From contig NZ_BNBI01000007.1 in NCBI RefSeq assembly GCF_014655295.1, positions 62,001 to 126,000 on the forward strand: a stretch of DNA of 64,000 nt. The letters run 5' to 3'. Positions 7,876 through 17,002 of this stretch are shown in pieces (within the stretch, counting starts at the first letter, position 1; each line of letters begins with the position of its first letter). The translations under genes and the position numbers were made by a program. The notes beneath the pieces were generated by a model. That model saw nothing but the letters and a program-made list of their open reading frames with translations. It searched no databases and was not told the DNA's origin. Source of the stretch: Streptomyces fumanus. GTDB taxonomy: Bacteria > Actinomycetota > Actinomycetes > Streptomycetales > Streptomycetaceae.

Positions 7876-8901
7876 ATGGGTGAAGCGGTGGAACTGCAGG
7901 CGGGCGGCCGGACGGTGCGGCTGTCCAGCCCGGACAAGGTCTTCTTCCCGGAGCACGGCTACACCAAGCTGGACCTGGCCCGCTACTACCAGGCCGTCGC
8001 CCCCGGCATCCTGCGCGCCCTGCGGGACCGGCCCACCACCCTGGAGCGCTACCCGGACGGCATCACCGGCGAGTGGTTCTACCAGAAGCGCGCGCCCAAG
8101 GGGATGCCGGACTGGATCCCCACCGCGCACATCACCTTCCCCAGCGGACGCAGCGCCGACGAGATGTGCCCCACCGAGGAGGCCGCGGTGCTGTGGGCCG
8201 CCCAGTACGGCACCCTCACCTTCCACCCCTGGCCGGTCCGCCGCGGCGACGTCGACCACCCCGACGAACTCCGCCTCGACCTCGACCCGCAGCCCGGCAC
8301 CGACTACGACGACGCGGTGCGGGCCGCGCACGCACTGCGGGAGGTGCTGGACGAGTTCGGGGGGCTGCGCGGCTGGCCCAAGACCTCCGGCGGACGCGGG
8401 CTGCACGTCTTCGTGCCCATCGAGCCGCGCTGGACCTTCACCCAGGTGCGGCGGGCCGCCATCGCCGCCGGACGGGAACTGGAGCGGCGGATGCCGGAGC
8501 GGGTCACCACCAAGTGGTGGAAGGAGGAGCGCGGCGAGCGGATCTTCGTGGACTACAACCAGACCGCCCGGGACCGCACCATCGCCTCCGCCTACTCCGT
8601 CCGTCCCCGCCCGCACGCCCCCGTCTCCGCGCCGCTGACCTGGGACGAGGTGGGGGTGGCGCACCCGGCGGACTTCGACATCACGACCATGCCCGCGCGC
8701 TTCGCCGAACTCGGCGACCTGCACGCGGACATGGACGAGCACGCCTACTCCCTCGACGCCCTGCTGGAGCTGGCGACGCGGGACGAGCACGAGCACGGGC
8801 TCGGCGATCTGCCGTACCCGCCCGAGTATCCGAAGATGCCGGGGGAACCCAGGCGGGTACAGCCGAGCCGGGCGAGGAAGCCCCGCCCTACAGCTCCTTG
8901 A
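7876..8901 (+). CDS. LigD-type polymerase/primase (PolDom, NHEJ Prim-Pol)
   Basis: This is a 341-residue archaeo-eukaryotic-primase-like polymerase. It shows the template/phosphate-binding segment YQKRAPKGMPDWIP (about 69-82), the metal-binding LRLDLDP (Asp135 and Asp137) and SGGRGLHVFVPI (171-182). The C-terminal YSVRPRPHAPVSAPLTWDEV is also typical. The family fills gaps with ribonucleotides at double-strand break ends. It is divergent from the ligase gene, 74 bp apart. The ATG at 7876 removes an unconserved N-terminal extension. It converges on the next operon with a 14-bp overlap of the two coding ends. Confidence 0.87.
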   Translation: MGEAVELQAGGRTVRLSSPDKVFFPEHGYTKLDLARYYQAVAPGILRALRDRPTTLERYPDGITGEWFYQKRAPKGMPDWIPTAHITFPSGRSADEMCPTEEAAVLWAAQYGTLTFHPWPVRRGDVDHPDELRLDLDPQPGTDYDDAVRAAHALREVLDEFGGLRGWPKTSGGRGLHVFVPIEPRWTFTQVRRAAIAAGRELERRMPERVTTKWWKEERGERIFVDYNQTARDRTIASAYSVRPRPHAPVSAPLTWDEVGVAHPADFDITTMPARFAELGDLHADMDEHAYSLDALLELATRDEHEHGLGDLPYPPEYPKMPGEPRRVQPSRARKPRPTAP

Positions 8902-11083
8902 TCCGGACGTCCCGGTAGGAGACCACGTCCGTCGTGCTGTGCACCTGGAGGCCGACGTAACCGGAGGCGAACCGCCGTCCGTCGGTGCCCGGGTCGTCCG
9001 ACCGCGGCGGCTCGAAGACCTGGCCGCCGGTGTTGTCGAACTCGTTGATCAGCACGCCGTTGCGGTACACCGAGTAGTGCTGGTCGACCACCCGGATCTC
9101 GTAGTCGTTCCAGGTGCCCTTCTGGGTCACCCCCGCGCCCGCGAGCCCGACCCGGTCGAAGCCGTACACCGACCCGGTCTTGTACATGTCGCCGGTGGGG
9201 CTGTCGAACTCCTGGATCTCGTGCCCGTACTTGATCGCGACCCACTCCGGCCGCGACTCCTCCGGGTGGTCGTGGACCCACGGGAAGCGCACGAACACCC
9301 CGGAGTTGGCGTTGCCGGTGCCCGGGGCGTCGTCCCGCCACTGGAGCTTCAGCGAGAAGTCGCCGTACTTGCGCTCGGGGAACCACAGCATGCCCATGCC
9401 CGGGGTGGTGGCGGAGGAGGTGATCGACCCGTCCGGGTTCAGCCCGAACGAACCGCCGCCCACCTGCTCCCACCGGGCCAACGACTCCTGGGTGCCGTCC
9501 AGGATCGTGCGGTAGCCCTCGGTCTGGCCGGGCTTGCCGATCCCGGAGGCGCGGGCGGCCTGGTTGATCGCCCTGTACTCGCGCCCGTCGATCACGCCCT
9601 CGGTGCGCAGGGCGTCCAGCACCTCCCGTACGTGCTTGAGGAAGAGCTGGTGGGAGGTCCACTCCTTCTCGTCCTCGATCAGCTCACCGATCCGGCACCG
9701 GTTGTTCGTCACCCGGTTGGGCACGCCCGAGTCGACGGTGCCGACGATCACCGTCAGCCGCTCGTCGTACTCCGGGCAGGGCGGCGCCGGGACCCCGCCG
9801 CCGGCCACCACCGTGAAGCTCACGGTGCCGGCCGCCGAGGTGTTGCCCGCCTTGTCGCTCGCCCGGTAGGCGACGGTGTGCCGCCCGGCCCGGTCCACCA
9901 CCACGGGCGCGGTGTACGCCAGGTAGGGGCCGCCGTCCAGCGAGTACTCGATGCCCGCGAGCCCCGAGCCGCCGTCGTCGGTGGCGCTGACGGTCACCGT
10001 GGCGCGGCCGACGTACGCGCCGTCCGCGTTGCGGGTGCCGTCCACGGTGGCGCCGGTCACCGGCGGGGTGGTGTCCTCCGGAGGCGTGGCGACCACCGTG
10101 AATTGCACGCTCTTGGCCGCCGCCACGTTGCCGGCCTTGTCGGTGGCGCGGTAGCGCACGGTGTGGGTGCCCACCTGGTGCACCATGACCGGCCCGGTGT
10201 ACGCCTGCCAGGCACCGTCCCCGACCGCGTACTCGATGGTGTTGACGCCGGACCCGGTGTCGGAGGCGGTGACGGTCACCGTCGCCATGTCCAGGTACGC
10301 CCCGTCGGCGTTCCGCTCGCCGTCCACCGTCGCCGAGGTCTCCGGCGCGGTGGTGTCCTCGGTCGGCGGCGCCACCACGGTGAACGTCACGCTCTTCTCG
10401 GCGGCGGCGTTGCCCGCCTTGTCGAACGCCCGGTAGCGCACGGTGTGCTCACCGACCTGGTCGATCACGACCGGGGCGGTGTACGGCTGCCAGGCGCCGT
10501 CCGCGCCGATCGCGTACTCGATCCGGTCCACGCCGGAGCCCGCGTCGGTGGCGCTGACCGCGACGCTCGCCGAACCGACGTACGCGCCCGCCGCGTTCCG
10601 GGTGCCGGACACCTCCGCCGCCGTCTCGGGCGCGGTGGTGTCCTCGCCGCCGCCCTCGGTGACCACCAGCACGCCCTTCATCTCCCCGTGGCCGGGGATC
10701 GTGCAGTGGTACAGGTAGCGGCCGGGGCTGAGGGTGACCTCGGCGGTGTGCCTGCCGCCCTGGTCGTCGAAGGGGTTGGCCAGGATGTTGAGCTGTACGT
10801 CGCTGTTGTACGCGGGATCGCTGGTCACGAAGGTGAGCGTGTGCGGCATCCCGGTGGTGTTGCCGGTCGCCTCGCTGTTCTCGAAGACGATCGTGGCCGG
10901 ACCCGCCACCGCCGTCTGGGGCGCCGACGTGTACCGGGTGATGTCGTTGCCCGCCGTCCAGGTGAGCACCTGGTCGGCCTGGGCGGAGCTGCCGGCCTGC
11001 TGCCCGACGGCCGTCGTCTGCAGGCCGAGCACCATCAGCAGGCCCGCCAGCAGGGCGGCCCACACGCTTCGCTGCCGTTTCAC
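8888..11083 (-). CDS. secreted cupredoxin / Ig-like repeat / DUF1080 multidomain protein
   Basis: This 731-residue exported protein has four parts. A signal peptide (VKRQRSVWAALLAGLLMVLGLQ) is followed by a plastocyanin-like domain to about residue 150, with the copper-ligand pattern YHCTIPGHGEMKG. Three near-identical repeats of about 90 residues, each starting near EDTTAPET and ending GNxAAxKSVxFTVV, resemble OmpL47/Ig-like modules. A C-terminal DUF1080 (3-keto-disaccharide hydrolase type, concanavalin-like) begins around residue 525. The GTG start overlaps the end of the upstream ThuA gene by 4 bp and has a GAGGGGG ribosome-binding site. The domain mix suggests extracellular carbohydrate binding or cleavage linked to redox chemistry, which is inferred. 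Confidence 0.8.
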   Translation of the reverse strand: MKRQRSVWAALLAGLLMVLGLQTTAVGQQAGSSAQADQVLTWTAGNDITRYTSAPQTAVAGPATIVFENSEATGNTTGMPHTLTFVTSDPAYNSDVQLNILANPFDDQGGRHTAEVTLSPGRYLYHCTIPGHGEMKGVLVVTEGGGEDTTAPETAAEVSGTRNAAGAYVGSASVAVSATDAGSGVDRIEYAIGADGAWQPYTAPVVIDQVGEHTVRYRAFDKAGNAAAEKSVTFTVVAPPTEDTTAPETSATVDGERNADGAYLDMATVTVTASDTGSGVNTIEYAVGDGAWQAYTGPVMVHQVGTHTVRYRATDKAGNVAAAKSVQFTVVATPPEDTTPPVTGATVDGTRNADGAYVGRATVTVSATDDGGSGLAGIEYSLDGGPYLAYTAPVVVDRAGRHTVAYRASDKAGNTSAAGTVSFTVVAGGGVPAPPCPEYDERLTVIVGTVDSGVPNRVTNNRCRIGELIEDEKEWTSHQLFLKHVREVLDALRTEGVIDGREYRAINQAARASGIGKPGQTEGYRTILDGTQESLARWEQVGGGSFGLNPDGSITSSATTPGMGMLWFPERKYGDFSLKLQWRDDAPGTGNANSGVFVRFPWVHDHPEESRPEWVAIKYGHEIQEFDSPTGDMYKTGSVYGFDRVGLAGAGVTQKGTWNDYEIRVVDQHYSVYRNGVLINEFDNTGGQVFEPPRSDDPGTDGRRFASGYVGLQVHSTTDVVSYRDVRIKEL

Positions 11084-13584
11084 CGCGTCCCCCTCGCCAA
11101 CTGTCCGGCGGCCGGGGTCGGCCCGCCGCCCGTGTAGGTGACCCGCCACAGCGCCGACTTGGCGTCCGAGGTGAAGAAGCCGCGCCCGTAGTCCAGCACG
11201 TACAGCGACCCGTCCGGACCGAACTTCCAGTCCATCAGGTTCTTGATGCCGTCGTTGCCGACCGGCACGATCTTCTTCAGCGACTCCGAGTGCACCGGCA
11301 GTCCGCCGTCGCCTTGCGTCGCCGGGTCCATCAGCACCGCGTTGCGCGGCTGGTCGGCGTCGTAGAAGTCACCGACGAACCACTTGCCGTCCCAGTACCG
11401 CGGCCACTTCACCGCGCTGTCGGCGGCGGCGTCGTAGCGGTAGACCGGCCCGTCCATCGCGGCCTGCCCGCCGCCCTTGAGCCACGGCAGCTTGTAGGTG
11501 GCCTCCTCCTTCCGGTACGAGGGCACCCCGTTCTCGTCGCGCGGGAAGTCGGGGCCGCCGCCGTCCGGGCTGTACCAGATGTTGTTGCCGGTCACCGGCG
11601 GCAGGTTGACCAGGCCGTCGTTGTTCGGCGACTCGTTCTTCGGGTGGTCGCAGTCGTACCAGCCCAGCGGCTTCGACGGGTCCGGCAGGTTCCGGTCCCG
11701 GTACGGCTGCTTGTTGCCCATGCAGTACGGCCAGCCCCGGTTGCTCGCCTTGGTGATCACCGCGAAGGTGTCGTACTTGGCCGGCCCCCAGGTCGGCGAG
11801 GGACTGCCGGCGTCCGGGCCGACCCAGCCCGCGTAGAGGGTGTCGGTCGCCTTGTCCACGGAGATCCGGGCCGGGTTGCGCACGCCCATGACGTAGATCT
11901 CGCCGCGGGTCTTGCCGCCGCCCTCGGCGGTCTCCTTGCCGGTGAACAGGTTGCCCTCGGGCAGCGTGTACGTGCCGTCCGGCTCCGGGTGGATGCGCAG
12001 GATCTTGCCGTTGAGGTTGTTGGTGTTGCCGGCGGTGCGGCGCGCGTCGGCGAAGGAGACGCCCTTGAAGTTCGGCTCCGGGTTGTTGCCCGAGTAGCCG
12101 TCGCTGAAGCCGCTGGAGTTGTTGTCGCCGGTGGCGATGTAGAGGTTGCCCTTGGAGTCCCAGGCCATTCCGCCGCCCGCGTGGCAGCAACTGTGGATCT
12201 GCACCGGCCACTTCAGCAGCACCTTCTCGCTGCCGAGGTCCAGCTTGTCCGTGGCCCGGTCGAGGGTGAAGCGGGAGACCCGCCGCTCGGCCATGTGCGT
12301 GTCCCGGTTGATCCGCGAGTGGGGTGTGTAGTGCAGATACACCCACCCGTTCTGTTCGAAGGCCGGATCGAGCTCGATGCCGAGCAGGCCCTCCTCGACC
12401 TTGGTCAGCTCGTCGCCGCCGCCCTTGTTGCCGAAGACGGTCAGCTCACCGGCGAGCGTGACCTTCTTGGTCGCCGGGTCGTAGACGTGGATCTGGCCCT
12501 TGCCCTTGCCGATGTCCGGGTCGTTCCAGTCGGTGATCACCGGCTGGGAGGAGTCCGCGCCGCCCCGGCCGATGTAGAAGACCCGGCCGTCGGGGGCGGT
12601 GACCATGCCGTGCGGCTCGCCGATCTGGTCGTTCTGGCCGGGCTGGTTGGGCTGGGTGAGCCGCTCGGCCTTGTAGTTGCCGGTGATGGTGGCCTTGCAG
12701 TCGGCCCGCACGAGCCGGGTGGTCCACAGCAGGGCGCCGCGCAGATGGGCGCGGAAGTCGGTCTCGTCGTACGAGGACACCGTGCCGCCCATGCCGGTGT
12801 AGAAGGACCGGCCGCCGTCGTAGTCCCGGCACCAACTGACCGGGTGGTCCCAGCCGTTGGCGCTCGACCCCGGCTGGTACGTCGACTCGCGCACCCGGGC
12901 GACGGTGTGCACGTCACCGCTGGGGTTCCGCTGCCAGTTCAGCCACTTGTCGGGCCGCTTCCACTGCACCGGCAGGTCCTTGGTGGCCGGATGCAGCCGG
13001 TCGCCGACCTCGACGGTGGCCCGCTGGACGGCGCTCGGGCTCCCGGCCGCCGGGCGGGCGCCGACCAGACCGGTGAACCAGTCCGAGTACGGCTCCGCGC
13101 GGGCCGCGTCATGGATGCCGAGGAAGCCGCCGCCGGCCTCCATGTACGCCTCCAGGCCCGCCTCCTGCTCCGGGTCCAGCACATCGCCGCCGCCGGTGAG
13201 GAACACGACGGCGTTGAACCGGCCGAGCCGTTTCTCGTTGGTGAACACCGACGCGTCGTCGGTGGCGGTGACGGTGAAGCGCTGGTCCGCCGGGCCGGAC
13301 AGCCCGATCTTCTCGATGGCCGCGATCCCGGCGTCGACCACCGGGGACTCCTCGCCGGAGGCGGCGGAGCCGTAGAAGATCAGAACGCGTACCTCGGCGC
13401 CGCCCGGCGGCGACTTGATCGACATCGTTGTCAGTGACGGGTCCGGCGCCGGGCGGGCACCGGCCGCTGGGGCCGACAGCAGCCCCGCGGCCAGCAGCCC
13501 GGCGGTCAGCGAAGCCGCCCCGGCCCGTCTGCGCAGACGTACGGACCTGTGGTGCACGGGCTCGTGATGCGATGAGAACCGCAC
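11080..13584 (-). CDS. secreted ThuA-like / PQQ-type sugar dehydrogenase fusion
   Basis: This protein of about 834 residues has a signal peptide ending near SAPAAGARPA. A ThuA-like domain follows (about 60-290), a glutamine-amidotransferase-like fold known from trehalose utilisation proteins, with VLIFYGSAASGE and the GGGFLGIHDA turn. The C-terminal half is a six-bladed glucose/sorbosone dehydrogenase domain, with EPHGMVTAPDGRVFYIGRGG, EEGLLGIELDP, HSCCHAGGGMAWDSKGNLY and FGPDGSLYVLDYG. Such proteins act outside the membrane on sugars. It is the first gene of a two-gene operon. An in-frame GTG at 13596 would add four residues, but its AGGAGG lies only 1 bp away; for the GTG at 13584 the spacing is 13 bp, so the start is uncertain. 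Confidence 0.78.
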   Translation of the reverse strand: MRFSSHHEPVHHRSVRLRRRAGAASLTAGLLAAGLLSAPAAGARPAPDPSLTTMSIKSPPGGAEVRVLIFYGSAASGEESPVVDAGIAAIEKIGLSGPADQRFTVTATDDASVFTNEKRLGRFNAVVFLTGGGDVLDPEQEAGLEAYMEAGGGFLGIHDAARAEPYSDWFTGLVGARPAAGSPSAVQRATVEVGDRLHPATKDLPVQWKRPDKWLNWQRNPSGDVHTVARVRESTYQPGSSANGWDHPVSWCRDYDGGRSFYTGMGGTVSSYDETDFRAHLRGALLWTTRLVRADCKATITGNYKAERLTQPNQPGQNDQIGEPHGMVTAPDGRVFYIGRGGADSSQPVITDWNDPDIGKGKGQIHVYDPATKKVTLAGELTVFGNKGGGDELTKVEEGLLGIELDPAFEQNGWVYLHYTPHSRINRDTHMAERRVSRFTLDRATDKLDLGSEKVLLKWPVQIHSCCHAGGGMAWDSKGNLYIATGDNNSSGFSDGYSGNNPEPNFKGVSFADARRTAGNTNNLNGKILRIHPEPDGTYTLPEGNLFTGKETAEGGGKTRGEIYVMGVRNPARISVDKATDTLYAGWVGPDAGSPSPTWGPAKYDTFAVITKASNRGWPYCMGNKQPYRDRNLPDPSKPLGWYDCDHPKNESPNNDGLVNLPPVTGNNIWYSPDGGGPDFPRDENGVPSYRKEEATYKLPWLKGGGQAAMDGPVYRYDAAADSAVKWPRYWDGKWFVGDFYDADQPRNAVLMDPATQGDGGLPVHSESLKKIVPVGNDGIKNLMDWKFGPDGSLYVLDYGRGFFTSDAKSALWRVTYTGGGPTPAAGQLARGTR

Positions 13585-13745
13585 GCGGTCACCCACCCCT
13601 CCTCGGTCGCAGCAACAGCGCCAAGGAAGCTAGACCTCTTTGCACGGTTCGCCAATAGGTATGACCGGGATCGAACGAACTTTGTCCTGAGTGTGGATAA
13701 ACGGCGCGAGGGCCGCTACGGTCGCACAGGTTCCACACAGCACAA

Positions 13746-13765
13746 CACGGCACGGCACGGCACGG
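13746..13765. repeat. (CACGG)x4 pentanucleotide repeat
   Basis: Four perfect copies of CACGG lie 41 bp upstream of the laccase start and are continued imperfectly by CGACGGCATGGCA. The repeat may be slippage-prone and sits in the presumed 5' leader of the laccase mRNA. No function is evident. Confidence 0.7.
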
Positions 13766-13806
13766 CGACGGCATGGCACATTCCTTACCAGGGTGGGGAG
13801 TTCGGC

Positions 13807-14766
13807 ATGGACAGACGCGGCTTCAACCGGCGGGTGCTGCTGGGCGGCGCGGCCGTCGCGACATCGCTGTCGCTGGCGCCGGAGTCCGCCGGGGCCCCCG
13901 CGCCCGCCGACCCGGTGCGGACGGCCCCGGCCGGGGGCGAGGTCCGGCACCTGAAGATGTACGCCGAGAAGCTGCCCGACGGGCAGATGGGCTACGGCTT
14001 CGAGAAGGGCAAGGCGACCGTGCCCGGCCCGCTGATCGAGCTCAACGAGGGCGACACCGCGCACATCGAGTTCGAGAACACCATGGACGTCCCGGTCAGC
14101 CTGCATGTGCACGGCCTGGACTACGAGATCTCCAGCGACGGCACCAAGCTCAACAAGAGCGACGTCCAGCCCGGCGACACCCGCACCTACACCTGGCGCA
14201 CCCACAAGCCGGGCCGGCGCGCGGACGGCACCTGGCGCTCGGGCAGCGCGGGCTACTGGCACTACCACGACCATGTGGTGGGCACCGAGCACGGCACCGG
14301 CGGTCTGCGCAAGGGGCTGTTCGGGCCGGTGATCGTGCGCCGCAAGGGCGACATCCTGCCGGACGCCACGCACACGGTCGTCTTCAACGACATGCTGATC
14401 AACAACCGGCCCGCGCACTCGGGGCCGGACTTCGAGGCCACCGTGGGCGACCGGGTCGAGTTCATCGTGATCACGCACGGCGAGTTCTACCACACCTTCC
14501 ACCTGCACGGTCACCGCTGGGCGGACAACCGCACCGGCCTGCTCACCGGCCCCGACGACCCCAGCCAGGTCATCGACAACAAGATCACCGGGCCCGCCGA
14601 CTCCTTCGGCTTCCAGGTGATCGCGGGGGAGGGGGTGGGCGCCGGGGCGTGGATGTACCACTGCCATGTGCAGAGCCACTCCGACATGGGGATGGTGGGC
14701 CTGTTCCTGGTGAAGAAGACGGACGGCACGATTCCCGGTTACGACCCGCACGAGCACCACCACTGA
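13807..14766 (+). CDS. two-domain small laccase (multicopper oxidase)
   Basis: This 319-residue extracellular laccase is very like the S. coelicolor small laccase (SLAC) as I recall it. The N-terminus MDRRGFNRRVLLGGAA is a Tat-type export signal. All four copper-binding segments are present: HVHGLDY, HYHDHVVGTEH, HTFHLHGHRW and the C-terminal HCHVQSHSDMGM carrying the Cys-His bridge of type 1 and type 3 copper. The two-domain form assembles as a homotrimer. The ATG at 13807 follows GTGGGGAG. An upstream in-frame ATG at 13693 would add a low-complexity extension ahead of the Tat signal and is rejected. It is divergent from the ThuA/dehydrogenase operon. Confidence 0.93.
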   Translation: MDRRGFNRRVLLGGAAVATSLSLAPESAGAPAPADPVRTAPAGGEVRHLKMYAEKLPDGQMGYGFEKGKATVPGPLIELNEGDTAHIEFENTMDVPVSLHVHGLDYEISSDGTKLNKSDVQPGDTRTYTWRTHKPGRRADGTWRSGSAGYWHYHDHVVGTEHGTGGLRKGLFGPVIVRRKGDILPDATHTVVFNDMLINNRPAHSGPDFEATVGDRVEFIVITHGEFYHTFHLHGHRWADNRTGLLTGPDDPSQVIDNKITGPADSFGFQVIAGEGVGAGAWMYHCHVQSHSDMGMVGLFLVKKTDGTIPGYDPHEHHH

Positions 14767-14837
14767 CCGTTCCGCCTCCACCTCGGCGCCGGCGGCCCGC
14801 GGCTATCCTGATCCGCAGTCGCCGAGGAGGAGCCCCA

Positions 14838-15983
14838 GTGAGCGAGACCGCACCGCGTCCCACGCTGGAGGCGGTGGCCGCTCGGGCCGGTGTCTCGCGG
14901 GCCACCGTCTCCCGGGTGGTGAACGGCGCCGCCGGCGTCCGGGAGGCCCTGGTGGAGAAGGTCCGCCGCGCGGTCGAGGAACTCGGCTACGTCCCCAACC
15001 AGGCCGCCCGATCCCTGGTGACCCGGCGGCACGACGCGGTCGCCGTGGTCGTCGCCGAACCCGAGTCCCGGGTCTTCGCCGACCCCTTCTTCGCCCTGCA
15101 ACTGCGCGGCATCAGCAAGGAACTCACCGCCCACGACAACCAGCTCGTGCTGCTGCTCACCGAGGGCCGCGAGGACCACGCCCGGGTCGCCCGCTACCTC
15201 GCCGGCGGGCATGTCGACGGCGCGCTCGTGTTCTCCCTGCACCTCGACGACCCGCTGCCCGCCCTGATCCGGCGGGCCGGGGTGCCCACCGTGTTCGGCG
15301 GACGGCCGGGCTGGGACGACGACGGCGGCGGCGGCGAGGTCCGGTACGTGGACAGCGACAACCGGGGCGGCGCGCGTGCCGCGGTACGGCATCTCGTGGC
15401 GCTCGGACGGACCCGGATCGCGCACATCACCGGCCCCCTGGACCAGACCTCGGCGGCCGACCGGCTGGCCGGGTACCGGGATGTCGTGGGGGAGGCCGGA
15501 CCGGGTCAGGTGGCGTCCGTGGTCACGGCGGGGGAGGCCGGTCCGGGGCCGGCGGCGTCCGGGGACGCGGCGGGACAGGCGGCCGGCCCGGGGCTGGTGG
15601 CGCGCGGGGACTTCACGCCGGGCGGCGGTGAGCGGGCGATGCGGGAGCTGCTCGACCGGTGCCCCGGGCTGGACGCGGTCTTCGCGGCCAACGACCTCAG
15701 CGCCGCGGGCGCCCTGCGGGTGCTGCGCGAGCGGGGCCGGCGGGTCCCGGAGGACGTGGCGGTGGTCGGCTTCGACGACATGCTGCCCCTCGCCGAGCAG
15801 ACCGACCCGGCGCTGACGACGGTCCGTCAGGACATCGAGCGCATGGGCCGCCTGATGACCCGGCTGCTGCTGGGCCTGGAGGCACCGGAGCGCACCCACG
15901 GCACGACCGGGGAACGGGGGCCGGGCGCGCCCCTGTCGGGCACCGTCCTGCCCACCACCCTGATCCGCCGGGCCTCGGCCTGA
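14838..15983 (+). CDS. LacI-family transcriptional regulator
   Basis: This 381-residue regulator has an N-terminal LacI helix-turn-helix (TLEAVAARAGVSRATVSRVVNG) and a periplasmic-binding-protein-like effector domain ending PEDVAVVGFDDMLPLAEQTDPALTTVRQD. It starts at GTG 14838 behind GAGGAGGAG, 71 bp after the laccase and on the same strand. The effector domain carries an unusual Gly/Ala/Pro-rich insertion of about 30 residues near positions 218-253, made by a tandem duplication in the DNA (15487-15561). The insertion lies between the segments ending YRDVVG and starting LVARGDFTPGG, probably in a surface loop. The ligand is unknown; a sugar is usual for the family. Confidence 0.87.
   Translation: MSETAPRPTLEAVAARAGVSRATVSRVVNGAAGVREALVEKVRRAVEELGYVPNQAARSLVTRRHDAVAVVVAEPESRVFADPFFALQLRGISKELTAHDNQLVLLLTEGREDHARVARYLAGGHVDGALVFSLHLDDPLPALIRRAGVPTVFGGRPGWDDDGGGGEVRYVDSDNRGGARAAVRHLVALGRTRIAHITGPLDQTSAADRLAGYRDVVGEAGPGQVASVVTAGEAGPGPAASGDAAGQAAGPGLVARGDFTPGGGERAMRELLDRCPGLDAVFAANDLSAAGALRVLRERGRRVPEDVAVVGFDDMLPLAEQTDPALTTVRQDIERMGRLMTRLLLGLEAPERTHGTTGERGPGAPLSGTVLPTTLIRRASA
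15487..15561. repeat. imperfect tandem duplication inside the LacI gene
   Basis: Two copies of a GGGGGAGGCCGG-(A/T)-CCGGG...GGCGTCCG unit lie about 42 bp apart. In protein they give two GEAGPG-x-x-AS units. They stay in frame and lengthen a loop of the effector domain. Confidence 0.7.
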
Positions 15984-16024
15984 CGGACCCCGGGGATCGC
16001 AGCTCTCGCCTCCGGAGGCGTCCC

Positions 16025-16810
16025 CTACCTCCCCGCCGGGTCCGGTCTGAGCACCGCGAAGCGCGCCCCGTACGGATCGGCCAGCCGGGCCAGCCGGCCG
16101 GCACCCGGCACGTCCGTCGCCGGGAAGTGGACGGCGCCGCCCAGCTCGCGGGCGCGGGCCACCGCCGCGTCGGTGTCGGTGACCGCGAAGTACGGCAGCC
16201 AGTGGGCGGCCGTCTCCGCCGGGTCGCCGGTGAGCGGCACGACCCCGCCGAACACGCCGTCCTCGCCCGCCCCCTCGGGGTTGACGCAGGTGTAGGTGCC
16301 GCCGGGGAAGGCGGCGGCGGAGGTCTCCAGCCCCAGCACGGCGTGGTAGTGCGCGGCGGCCGCCGCGATGTCCGCCGTCCACAGCTCGACCCAGCTCAGC
16401 GCGCCCGGCTCCCCGGCCCGGTCCAGCCCCGCGCGCCGCCCCGCCTGCCACACGCCGTACGGCACCCCCGCCCGGTCGGCGAGGACCGCCCGTACTCCCT
16501 GGTCCGGGACGGCGGTCGGGCGTACCAGCACCCGGCCCCGGGCCCGCTGGGCGGCCTTGGCGCTCTCCTCGGCGTCGGGGGAGGCGAAGTACACCGTCCA
16601 GGACGGCGGCCCCTGCCCGGGACCGACCCGGCTGCCCCCGGCCACCGCGGCGCCGTCCAACCGGAAGACGCCGTCGCCCCCGGCACCGGGGTCCGCCGGG
16701 TGGAACCGCCAGCCGAAGAGGCCGCCGTAGAAGGCGGCGGCGCCGTCGAGGTCCGGGGTGGAGACGTCGATCCAGTTCGGAGCGCCGGTGACGAATCGGG
16801 TGGTGAGCAT
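16025..16810 (-). CDS. two-domain VOC (glyoxalase/bleomycin-resistance-like) protein
   Basis: This 261-residue protein has two vicinal-oxygen-chelate repeats. The first runs from APNWIDVSTPDLDGAAAFYGGLFGW, the second from SWVELWTADIAAAAAHYHAVLGLE. Each ends with a characteristic DPYG-type segment (ADRAGVPYGVWQ and ADPYGARFAVL). Members of this group are often annotated as hydroxylases or lactoylglutathione-lyase-like proteins, but the substrate is unknown. The ATG at 16810 is preceded by GAGGAGGG. It converges on the LacI gene with a 41-bp gap that contains a short palindrome (16007-16020). Confidence 0.82.
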   Translation of the reverse strand: MLTTRFVTGAPNWIDVSTPDLDGAAAFYGGLFGWRFHPADPGAGGDGVFRLDGAAVAGGSRVGPGQGPPSWTVYFASPDAEESAKAAQRARGRVLVRPTAVPDQGVRAVLADRAGVPYGVWQAGRRAGLDRAGEPGALSWVELWTADIAAAAAHYHAVLGLETSAAAFPGGTYTCVNPEGAGEDGVFGGVVPLTGDPAETAAHWLPYFAVTDTDAAVARARELGGAVHFPATDVPGAGRLARLADPYGARFAVLRPDPAGR

Positions 16811-17002
16811 CTTCGCCCTCCTCGGAAGGGTCCCGTTGCCTGCTCCGCCGAGTCTCGCACCGCCCACTGACAATCGCCGCCCGGCGCCGTACCGCGCGCC
16901 GCCGTGCGTCCCGGGTGCCGAACGGGTGACCATCGGGGGGCCGGAGGCCGTGGACCAGGCGTTGACCGGACGTTGAGCGAACGTTTTTCGCCGCCCGGCA
17001 CC

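Noticed and set aside
16007..16020. CGCCTCCGGAGGCG palindrome between the LacI and VOC genes as a terminator
   Set aside because: Only a 5-bp stem with a 4-nt loop would form in RNA and there is no U-tract, so the evidence is too weak to list it.
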